DNA from: Anaerolineae bacterium
GTDB lineage: Bacteria > Chloroflexota > Anaerolineae > Aggregatilineales > J027
Length of the DNA: 39,458 bases
NCBI GenBank assembly: GCA_008933735.1
Contig: WBUL01000021.1
Location: forward strand, 1-39,458
Direction of reading: 5' to 3'
The translations under genes were made by a program, and so were the position numbers. Shown here piece after piece: positions 33,044-39,458 of this stretch. Within the stretch, counting starts at the first letter, position 1, and each line of letters starts with the position of its first letter. Under the pieces are notes generated by a model. It worked only from the letters and a program-made list of their open reading frames with translations. It did no database searches and was not told where the DNA came from.

Positions 33044-34555
33044 ATGAGAAAATATCTTATCGGAGTTTTACTGGTTGCTTTCGCTGTAATCCCGTTTGTC
33101 CCGCGTCTTGTGACCGCGCAAACCTGTGGCTCACCCAATTGGGAAGGTCGCTATTTTAATAACGTCGATTTGTCGGGTTCGCCTGTGCAGACTATTTGCA
33201 GCCCGGTGATTGATTTCAACTGGGGTATAGGTTCGCCTGCCGGAGGGGTCAACCCAGATAATTTTGGTGTACGCTGGACAAGCACGCAGGTTTTTCCAGC
33301 ATCAGGAACCTATTTGTTTACCGTCACGGTTGAGGATGGTGTGCGGTTGTATATCAACGGGAATCCGATAATCAATTCAATGCAGGATTCGCCAGAACCG
33401 CGCACTTTAAGCACCACTTATGAGATCACAACCTCTGGCGCGGCTGTGTTTATGACACTCGAAATGAATAACTACGTAGGGAATGCCCAGATCAAACTGA
33501 CCTGGTCGCTGACTACGGGAGGTACGGCACCTCCTGGTACAGGCCCGACGGTGCCTACAACAGGTGGTGGTTTTGAGTGGACAATTGAGTATTTCAATAA
33601 CCTGGCCTTGACGGCTCCCGCCGCTGCCACCGGGACTGCCCCTGCGAACGGCATTAGTCGTAACTACCAACAAAATGCACCCGCACCACAGCTACCCGCC
33701 GATGGCTGGTCAGCACGCTGGACGCGGATTGTGGATTTCCCGGCTGGAACATACACATTCAGCGGACGGGCAGACGATGGCATGACCGTCACTGTTGATG
33801 GCGTTGTGGTGATTAACCAGGCATCATTTGCCTTTGGGCAAACCTTTACCGGAACGATTGATCTGACCGCCGGTCAGCATACAATCGCCGTCACCCATTT
33901 TGATGAGCAGTTGGACGCTGATCTCTTTTTGACCTGGGAACCTGCTGTTGGTACCACTTTGCGCCCTGACGGCTGCAATGGAGAAACAGCAGGGATAAAC
34001 GGCAGTGCGCCACCCTGCCCGGAGTTGTCCGGGCCAACGATTACGCTCTCTGCTGTTGTGCGGGCTGGCCCATTAAATTTCCGCCCGCGTCCTGATAAAA
34101 GCTCTGGGCGGATTAAAATGCTGCATCGCGGCGAGGAATATACTGCCGTTGGTCGTTCAGGAGATAACATCTGGGTGCAGTTGGATGTTAATGGGACAAA
34201 AGGCTGGTCAATGACCGAGTTTTTGACTCTCTCTGGTGACATCAACACGCTGGCTGTGACCGATGGCACTCAGGTCACTGGAACGCCGTCCGCCGCTGTC
34301 ACCACGACCCCACCGACTCCAGTTTTCACGGGTGTACAAGCGCAGGCCCTTGGCAATATGCGCTTACGTGCTGCACCGAATACACGCTCGGACCGTGTCG
34401 GCGGTGTCAACTGGGGGCAGGTCGTGAATGTGTTGGGCCGTTCTGCCAATGGAGAATGGATTTTTGTGGAAATTAACGGGCTTCAAGGATGGACATCCCT
34501 GCGCTGGTATAAAGTTACCCAGGGCAGTATGGACAGTGTGCCCGTACTGCAATAA
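33044..34555 (+). CDS. Secreted protein with two PA14-like and two SH3 domains
   Basis: A 503-residue protein with an N-terminal signal peptide (KYLIGVLLVAFAVIPF, cleavage near VTAQ). Two PA14-like beta domains follow: ~30-160 (WEGRYFNNVDLSG ... FTVTVEDGVRLYINGNPI) and ~178-310 (EYFNNLALT ... GRADDGMTVTVDGVVVI). In this fold the DDG strand often binds carbohydrate. Two bacterial SH3 domains then follow: ~340-395 (LNFRPRPDKSSGRI ... KGWSMTEFL) and ~430-495 (MRLRAAPNTRSDRV ... QGWTSLRWY), typical of cell-wall or peptide binding. AGAGG (33032-33036) lies seven bases before ATG 33044, so the TTG at 33038 is not needed. It stands alone and converges on the DtxR gene with a six-base gap. Confidence 0.87.
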   Translation: MRKYLIGVLLVAFAVIPFVPRLVTAQTCGSPNWEGRYFNNVDLSGSPVQTICSPVIDFNWGIGSPAGGVNPDNFGVRWTSTQVFPASGTYLFTVTVEDGVRLYINGNPIINSMQDSPEPRTLSTTYEITTSGAAVFMTLEMNNYVGNAQIKLTWSLTTGGTAPPGTGPTVPTTGGGFEWTIEYFNNLALTAPAAATGTAPANGISRNYQQNAPAPQLPADGWSARWTRIVDFPAGTYTFSGRADDGMTVTVDGVVVINQASFAFGQTFTGTIDLTAGQHTIAVTHFDEQLDADLFLTWEPAVGTTLRPDGCNGETAGINGSAPPCPELSGPTITLSAVVRAGPLNFRPRPDKSSGRIKMLHRGEEYTAVGRSGDNIWVQLDVNGTKGWSMTEFLTLSGDINTLAVTDGTQVTGTPSAAVTTTPPTPVFTGVQAQALGNMRLRAAPNTRSDRVGGVNWGQVVNVLGRSANGEWIFVEINGLQGWTSLRWYKVTQGSMDSVPVLQ

Positions 34556-34561
34556 AAAACA

Positions 34562-35242
34562 TCACGGGCGCTGACAGACACGCAGGGCCCGTGCCAGTTC
34601 CACCCCGATAACCTGCTCATCCCGGTCTATCCGCAGACGCAGCGGACCATTAAAGGGTGCTCGCGCTACCAGATCAATGGCCTGTCCGGGGATGAGGCGA
34701 ATATCCTGCAAATAGATCAGCTTTTCCGGGTCATGTGTGTTCACACGGCTGATCACCAGTTTTTGTTCCGGCTCTAAATCGGCCAGGGGAATATCATCCA
34801 GCTTCGGCATGGTGCCTTCCCTGGTCGGGATCGGTTCCCCATGTGGGCAGCGGGTAGGGTGGCCGGCCATTTTTTCCATCAGTTCCAGCAGTTTTTCGCT
34901 CACTGCTCCCGCCAGTTTGTCCGATTCCTTGTGGACTTCGTGCCAACCCAGTCCCATCACTTTGACCAGAAAAGACTCAACAATCCGATGACGGCGGATG
35001 CTCGCCAGTGCCTCGCGCTCCCCACGCTGAGTTAGACGAATGCCCTGATACCGCTCATGCTCAATCAACCCCGCTTCGTCCAGGCGGCTCGCCATGCGGA
35101 CAACTGCCGGGGCGGTCTTTTCCATCCGATCAGCTAACTCGGATGTGCTGACATACGGTTCCTGCTGGTACGAAGCAATCCGGTAAATTTCGGCAAGATA
35201 ATCTTGCATGATCGTCGTTGGGGAGTCGGGTGAATTGGGCAA
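34562..35242 (-). CDS. DtxR/MntR-family metal-dependent regulator
   Basis: A 226-residue transcription regulator that binds DNA when loaded with Fe(II) or Mn(II). The N-terminal winged helix is at ~10-75 (DYLAEIYRIASYQQ, TSELADRMEKTAPAVVRMASRL). The dimerisation and metal domain holds WHEVHKESDKL and CPHGEPIP, which match metal-ligand and family signature regions. The C-terminal ~75 residues form an SH3-like FeoA domain (LIPGQAIDLVARAPFNGPLRLRI, shown only in part). The TTG start at 35242 is supported by GGAG six bases upstream; ATG 35209 is an alternative. No transporter gene adjoins it. The iron-type ABC operon in this window, 13 kb away, is a conceivable target. Confidence 0.93.
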   Translation of the reverse strand: MPNSPDSPTTIMQDYLAEIYRIASYQQEPYVSTSELADRMEKTAPAVVRMASRLDEAGLIEHERYQGIRLTQRGEREALASIRRHRIVESFLVKVMGLGWHEVHKESDKLAGAVSEKLLELMEKMAGHPTRCPHGEPIPTREGTMPKLDDIPLADLEPEQKLVISRVNTHDPEKLIYLQDIRLIPGQAIDLVARAPFNGPLRLRIDRDEQVIGVELARALRVCQRP

Positions 35243-35274
35243 TGCACGCTCCAGAATTGATGTACCAGCTTATT

Positions 35275-35303
35275 TTAATCGTCGTATGAATAAAGTAGAT
35301 TAA
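35275..35303. promoter_or_regulatory. AT-rich inverted repeat upstream of DtxR gene
   Basis: TTAATC (35275-35280) and GATTAA (35298-35303) are inverted copies 17 bases apart, in the AT-rich leader between the DtxR-like gene and the small upstream gene. This could be an autoregulatory site. Evidence is weak. Confidence 0.25.
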
Positions 35304-35327
35304 TATTTGCAAAATTCTGCCGTATTT

Positions 35328-35480
35328 TCAAGGTCGGATTACCCGATAATCCTCACCGTCGGGGCGGGTTAAATCCACGACAATGTCCTGACCCCCAAAT
35401 CCATCAACCAGATCGTGAGCGCGAACAGTCACAATGGTAACATCTGGGGAGATGACCAGCACACTCAACCATTGTTTCAT
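35328..35480 (-). CDS. Small 50-residue protein, unknown
   Basis: A short open frame encoding 50 residues, beginning MKQWLSVLVISPDVTIVTVR and ending DGEDYRVIRP. It looks like a compact beta-rich protein with a positively charged N-terminus and a hydrophobic first strand. It has no Cys and no recognised motif. The case for a real gene is its placement: its ATG overlaps the stop of the upstream acetyltransferase (ATGA), the standard sign of translational coupling, and GGGGA lies eight bases before the ATG. It ends about 85 bases before the DtxR-like gene. It would be the last gene of the Ser/Thr kinase-histidine kinase-acetyltransferase unit. Confidence 0.65.
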   Translation of the reverse strand: MKQWLSVLVISPDVTIVTVRAHDLVDGFGGQDIVVDLTRPDGEDYRVIRP

Positions 35481-36049
35481 AAGGGATATCCCCAGAATAA
35501 GGCGACCTCATTTTTTTCAAGGTCATGGTTTGTATAAAAAAGAGTATTCACCCCGATAAGTTTAAAGCCCATTCTGGCGTAAAAATGGCAGGCGGGGGTG
35601 TTATTGCTCTGGGTTTCGAGCAAGATTGCCCGTAAACGGTGCTGCTTTGCCCAGGTGATGGTATGATCGACTAATTGTCGTCCTATGCCTTTACCGCGTG
35701 CGTCAACATCCAGCATCAAATTCCACACCCATGCGGTTCTGCGCCAGTGCTCCTCCTCAACATCAAGCACCCCGACGAGCCGCCCTGTCTGTGCATCTTC
35801 GACCACTTCCAATAGGGTTGAATCAGGCTGCCCGTAGCGCTCATAGATATTCTGGCGCTCTATGGGGTCAAAATCATAAGCATGACCCTTGTTGAAAGGG
35901 GCATCAAGGGGTTCTTCACGAAGTGTCCAGCCCATGAACGGTTCTGTTCCGTGTGGAATGACCTTAATCACTGTATGGGCGATGAAGCCAGGGCGGATTT
36001 CTACCAGACGGTCAATATCCGGGAGAGTCATTTTGCGATACACGTACAT
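35477..36049 (-). CDS. GNAT-family N-acetyltransferase
   Basis: A 190-residue acetyl-CoA-dependent acetyltransferase. The acetyl-CoA loop is DARGKGIGRQLV (Arg118 to Gly123 fit R/Q-x-x-G-x-G/A), preceded by the beta strand AWVWNLMLDV and followed by LLETQSNNTPACHFYARMGF, where NxxAxxFYxxxGF is a standard GNAT motif. The substrate (small molecule, antibiotic or protein) cannot be read from sequence. The start ATG shares one base with the stop of the histidine kinase (TGATG) and the stop overlaps the next small gene, so all are co-translated. Regulation by the neighbouring kinases is a reasonable guess only. Confidence 0.92.
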   Translation of the reverse strand: MYVYRKMTLPDIDRLVEIRPGFIAHTVIKVIPHGTEPFMGWTLREEPLDAPFNKGHAYDFDPIERQNIYERYGQPDSTLLEVVEDAQTGRLVGVLDVEEEHWRRTAWVWNLMLDVDARGKGIGRQLVDHTITWAKQHRLRAILLETQSNNTPACHFYARMGFKLIGVNTLFYTNHDLEKNEVALFWGYPL

Positions 36050-37659
36050 CAGGCTTTTTGCGGAGGTTCAAGGGGAATCCAGAAGCCAAAGGTGCTGCCG
36101 ACATTTTCTTCGCTCTTAAACCACACCTGGCCCTGATGATTTTCAACTGCTGTTTTGACAAGGCTTAACCCTAACCCGCTGCCTACAATACCATCAATTT
36201 GAGGTCGGGTGGCACGGTAAAACTGTTTAAACAGTTGGCCTTGCAGGTCTTTAGGGATACCTAGTCCAGTATCTTCTACGGAGAAATAAAAGCGGTCACC
36301 CTCGATGTGTGCGTGAAGGGTGATGGTGCCGCCCTTCGGGGTATATTTGATGGCATTACTCACCAGATTCATGATCGCCTCCTGAATCTGGAGGCGGTCT
36401 CCCAGGATTTTATCGATGTTTGGTGAGTATTCCTTTACGATTGTCAGATGTTTTTCGATCACAAATTCGTGCAGATCATCCAGGATTTGCTGGATCAGGT
36501 CAGTTGGCAGGATGTTTTGGCGGCGGTGCATCTGACCATCGGCGCTCATGAATTTTTCTGTTTTTAATGTGTCTTCAATCAGATTATCCATGCGCTGTAC
36601 CGCTCGAAGTATGCCATCAATAAACCGCTGATCGGCAGGCAGACTTTGGAGCGTATCGACCCGCAGCAGGTCGATGTATCCCCAGATGATATTGATGGGA
36701 TTCTTGAGGTCGTGGGTCATCATACGCAGCATCTGGGTTTTAAGACGGGCAAAGTTCTTGAAGGAGGTTACATCATGCAGCACAATGACATATCCCTGCA
36801 TGATGCCATCACCAATAAGAGCCGAAACCGTAACCACAAAATCCTGGCTGCTCCCCTCGTCTCGGATTTCAAAGGACTGCGAGCCGCGCATGAGATGGGC
36901 TTCTTTAATGTTATTTACAATATCCCGGAAAATGCTGTTCTGGGCGACATCCAGCAGATATTGTCCTACAATCGGGTCATTTCTCCCAACTTGCATGACC
37001 GCATGAGCTTCTGGATTTACCAGGACTATTTTGAAGTCTGAGTCGACGGTGATTAATGCTTCCCCGGTATTTTGCAGCACGAGCTCAAGCTGGCGCTGCT
37101 TTGTTTGCAAATCATCAAATAACTGGGCGTTACGAATCGCGGTGCTGGATTGATGTGCGACGGTGGTCAGAAGCTGCAAATCATACTCGTCGAAGGCATT
37201 GTAATCCGGGCTTACCAGCGTCATGACACCGCGTGGTTCACCATCATACAAAACAGGGATGCAAATGGCTGAATGCACATCATCCTGGTAGTCGTCCGCG
37301 AAGACGTGCCAGCGCTCATCGGCGTCTACATCTCCGACAATGGCCCCCTGTTTATGGCGTATGCACCAGCCTGCCAGTCCCTTTTGCAGCACGTCTCTGG
37401 CTACTTCACGGGTCATTTCCGGCGGTAAGTCTCGCTGGGTGATAAAGCGCTGAATTGGAAGCCCGTTGGCGTCCAGCAGAAAAAAACTGCCTTTGGTGGC
37501 GCCGACCACTTCCATCGTGACTTTCAGGGTTTGTGCCAACACACCGTCAAGGTCAATGATATTGATTAGTTGAGCAACCCGCACGACTGCGCGTAATTCT
37601 TCCGTGCGTCGTTTCAGCAGACCTTCATTTTGTTCTTCGTAGTTTTTTTTATTATCCAT
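36049..37659 (-). CDS. Soluble GAF-PAS sensor histidine kinase
   Basis: A 536-residue cytoplasmic kinase with no membrane span. From ATG 37659 (MDNKKNYEEQ), a short coiled region precedes a GAF domain (~35-180, GSFFLLDANG ... VAHQSSTAIRNAQLF), then a PAS domain (~190-300, LELVLQNTGEALITVDSDF ... VIVLHDVT). The kinase core has H-box MMTHDLKNPINIIWGY with His316, N-box NLVSNAIKYT, DTGLGIP and GSGLGLSLVKT. The frame stays open upstream to 37926, but that part overlaps the Ser/Thr kinase gene and is not conserved-looking; ATG 37659 lies four bases after that gene's stop. No receiver is encoded beside it, so its partner is elsewhere or it works with the co-transcribed Ser/Thr kinase. Confidence 0.93.
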   Translation of the reverse strand: MDNKKNYEEQNEGLLKRRTEELRAVVRVAQLINIIDLDGVLAQTLKVTMEVVGATKGSFFLLDANGLPIQRFITQRDLPPEMTREVARDVLQKGLAGWCIRHKQGAIVGDVDADERWHVFADDYQDDVHSAICIPVLYDGEPRGVMTLVSPDYNAFDEYDLQLLTTVAHQSSTAIRNAQLFDDLQTKQRQLELVLQNTGEALITVDSDFKIVLVNPEAHAVMQVGRNDPIVGQYLLDVAQNSIFRDIVNNIKEAHLMRGSQSFEIRDEGSSQDFVVTVSALIGDGIMQGYVIVLHDVTSFKNFARLKTQMLRMMTHDLKNPINIIWGYIDLLRVDTLQSLPADQRFIDGILRAVQRMDNLIEDTLKTEKFMSADGQMHRRQNILPTDLIQQILDDLHEFVIEKHLTIVKEYSPNIDKILGDRLQIQEAIMNLVSNAIKYTPKGGTITLHAHIEGDRFYFSVEDTGLGIPKDLQGQLFKQFYRATRPQIDGIVGSGLGLSLVKTAVENHQGQVWFKSEENVGSTFGFWIPLEPPQKA

Positions 37660-37663
37660 ATTC

Positions 37664-39458
37664 TCATTCAGGCAAAGAGAATTCACAGCTTCCCGCCGCC
37701 AGGCGGCATTCTGCAATGGCCTCATCCTCCAAGTATATAGTGAATATCTCGGATGTGTTATCCGCAGCCAGCCAGAATTGGAATCGCTCACTCCGTCGTG
37801 TCCATCCAAAACGAGTCTGGCATTCGGCAGGTTTACTGCCCACCACAGAGGTATCCGAAAATAACTGGTAACACCCGCCTGGCGGCAAAGCATAAATTGA
37901 GCCACGCCCACCTGGGAAGCTGTCATTCAGCCAGTCCAGTGCCGCAAATACGCGATTATTGCCATCTGCTATTTCCTGAACAAATTCCAGTTTGCTAATG
38001 TCTCGAATTTGTGTGCCAAGGTTCACAATATAGCTGGAGTCCTGATCGTAGACTAAACGAAGCTCTGCTTCGGGCTCGAAGATCGTAGGTGTGGACGTCG
38101 CTGTTGGCGACGGGGTGAGCGTATGGGTTGCCGTGGCTGACGGCGTTATCGTGGAAGTGGCAGTTTGACTTGGAGTCGCAACGGCAATGAGAGACGGACG
38201 TTTGAGCGAAAATTCACAGAACATCGCGTTTAGCGGGCATTCCGTGACCTGCCGTCGGAGCATATACACTGTGAAAGACTCCGTCGTCGAGTCTTCGGTA
38301 GACCAGAAAATTGACATCTGACTCGGCGCGACCCAGTTCAGCACGGTTTCACAAATTTCAGAAGGTATCTGTTCATTGGCGGCTGCCGGATAGGTGACCA
38401 GTTGGAAGCAATCTCCTGGCGCTAAATTTGAAAGATTCCTGGCATTGGTAACTGCCCCTAAACCACTTGCCACATCAAATTCATAGGTGCGCTGGTCAGC
38501 GGTTAATGCAAATCGCAAATCACGGATATTGATCGGTTCGCCGCTGATATTAACAATTAACAGCCAATCCTCGTTATACACCAATCGGATTTCGGGCGGC
38601 AGCGATGTTGCTGAGGGGGGAATAAGCGCCTGTTGCTCTGTCGGCGACGGGGTGTTCGTAGGAGTATCCGTATCCGTCGGGGTACGAGACGGCGTATCAG
38701 TGCGGGTCGGCGTCGCTGTTTCTGTCGGTGTGCTCGAAGGTGTCGCAGTGGGCGTATCCGTATATGTCGGCGTGTTTGTGGGTGTCGCAGTAGGCGTATC
38801 TGTATCTGTTGGTGTGCGGGTCGGTGTTGGCGTATCTGTCGGTGTCGGTGTGTCGGTGAACAGAGCAATTGCAGTTTGTGTATTGGCTGCATCTTCCGCT
38901 CGTTCCGTTGCCCGCACATTGGCGGCAATTACAGCCGCGGTCTGATCACTTTGTTCCTGAGTCAATCCACTTTTATTGTTATCATTAATCTGTGTAAACG
39001 CGAAAAATAACGCTGCCCCCATGAAAACCAGCAGAATCATGATAATGATTAACAAGAGGGTGTTGTTGTTACTCTGCGGCTGTGGTGGGTAAGGTAGAGA
39101 AGGCGGATAGGGCAGGGAACTACCGGAAGGAGGCGTAAAATCTGTTGGATACTGCATTCGGGAAGGGCGATCTGGTGTCGTGCTTCCTGGCGAGTAATAC
39201 GGTTGATGACCGGTTTCCTGCATCGAGCGCATATAAGCTGCCAGCGCTTCTGAGGGTGGTTGGGTCGCGGTGGAGGCCTGGGGCGGTGTTATCACCCGGA
39301 TTTCTGCCGTATCATCCTCTACTGTCTGATTTACAGCCGCTTCCAGTGCGTTATACAGCTCTTGGCCGGTGGCGTAGCGCTCCTTAATTTCTTTGTTGAG
39401 CGCTTTGAGCAGTACCCGTTCAACGGCGGGGGAAATTTGGGGGTTATAAAGACTGGGT
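37664..39458 (-). CDS. Membrane Ser/Thr protein kinase, 5' part outside window
   Basis: The frame is open to the window edge at 39458, so only the C-terminal part is seen. The first ~45 residues ([20 protein letters not shown], then [13 protein letters not shown]) match the last helices of Hanks-type kinases, where the conserved Arg near RY closes the C-lobe. A Pro-rich juxtamembrane stretch, one membrane span ([20 protein letters not shown], about 39000-39070), and a Pro/Thr-rich outer linker of TPTxTP repeats (about 38640-38870) follow. The outer part ends with two copies of a ~130-residue domain (from about 38595 and 38073), each starting E(I/L)RLVY and ending C(E)FSL with conserved Cys. 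This resembles PknB layout but with different sensor domains. It is followed four bases later by a histidine kinase gene. Confidence 0.87.
   Translation of the reverse strand, partial: PSLYNPQISPAVERVLLKALNKEIKERYATGQELYNALEAAVNQTVEDDTAEIRVITPPQASTATQPPSEALAAYMRSMQETGHQPYYSPGSTTPDRPSRMQYPTDFTPPSGSSLPYPPSLPYPPQPQSNNNTLLLIIIMILLVFMGAALFFAFTQINDNNKSGLTQEQSDQTAAVIAANVRATERAEDAANTQTAIALFTDTPTPTDTPTPTRTPTDTDTPTATPTNTPTYTDTPTATPSSTPTETATPTRTDTPSRTPTDTDTPTNTPSPTEQQALIPPSATSLPPEIRLVYNEDWLLIVNISGEPINIRDLRFALTADQRTYEFDVASGLGAVTNARNLSNLAPGDCFQLVTYPAAANEQIPSEICETVLNWVAPSQMSIFWSTEDSTTESFTVYMLRRQVTECPLNAMFCEFSLKRPSLIAVATPSQTATSTITPSATATHTLTPSPTATSTPTIFEPEAELRLVYDQDSSYIVNLGTQIRDISKLEFVQEIADGNNRVFAALDWLNDSFPGGRGSIYALPPGGCYQLFSDTSVVGSKPAECQTRFGWTRRSERFQFWLAADNTSEIFTIYLEDEAIAECRLAAGSCEFSLPE

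Noticed and set aside
34540..34569. Possible terminator between the PA14 gene and the DtxR gene
   Set aside because: GCCCGT and ACGGGC can pair, but the loop is 18 bases and no T-run follows on either strand, so support is too weak for a feature.
37660..37926. N-terminal extension of the soluble histidine kinase by 89 residues
   Set aside because: The stretch overlaps the conserved C-terminal domain of the Ser/Thr kinase gene; ATG 37659 right after that stop fits operon packing.
38487..38945. 152-residue frame opposite the Ser/Thr kinase linker
   Set aside because: It is the antisense of the TPTxTP-coding repeats, giving a low-complexity Val/Gly/Ser product with no start signal; the minus strand is clearly coding.

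Overview
The window looks like part of a bacterial chromosome from the Chloroflexota, most likely an Anaerolineae-type lineage. This is inferred from style rather than from a marker gene: several anchored proteins carry Pro/Thr-rich (TPTPTxTP) linkers between membrane anchor and outer domain, multi-GAF histidine kinases contain the block LYHAHIYLLD, and TPR proteins with single membrane spans are common. Coding density is high. No tRNA, rRNA, CRISPR array, transposase or prophage gene was seen, and no gene-free stretch exceeds about 200 bases.

Layout. 1-3961: two adjacent acidic, repeat-built proteins rich in P-x-W-L/M motifs, the first cut by the window edge. 4050-5463: ndk, then the convergent pair thpR-rsfS (RNA 2H phosphoesterase, ribosomal silencing factor), whose likely start codons are non-standard. 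5593-9664: a membrane-anchored TPR protein, an anchored FTPNxDGxxD protein and a DsrE/YedF-like protein with an operator-rich promoter. 9840-16571: folC-lon-lipoprotein with overlapping ends, then a LysM lipoprotein. 16568-21299 (minus strand): an iron-type ABC importer (binding protein, fused permease, ATPase) with a glycosyltransferase joined directly to its end, and a divergent small membrane protein.

22218-32911 is the most striking part: a five-gene plus-strand cluster with gaps of about 10-20 bases. It encodes a Cache-like/HAMP/GAF receptor with no kinase, a THI5-like substrate-binding lipoprotein with no transporter partners, a 1740-residue sensor kinase with about five GAF domains and a PAS domain, a threonine-synthase-like PLP enzyme fused to two intact receiver domains, and a stand-alone receiver. 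I read this as one signalling system in which a captured ligand is presented to membrane receptors and the kinase phosphorylates a metabolic enzyme directly. That is an inference, but each part is visible in the sequence.

33044-39458: a secreted PA14/SH3 protein, a DtxR/MntR-type metalloregulator, and a minus-strand run of four coupled genes (membrane Ser/Thr protein kinase cut by the window edge, soluble GAF-PAS histidine kinase, GNAT acetyltransferase, and a 50-residue protein).
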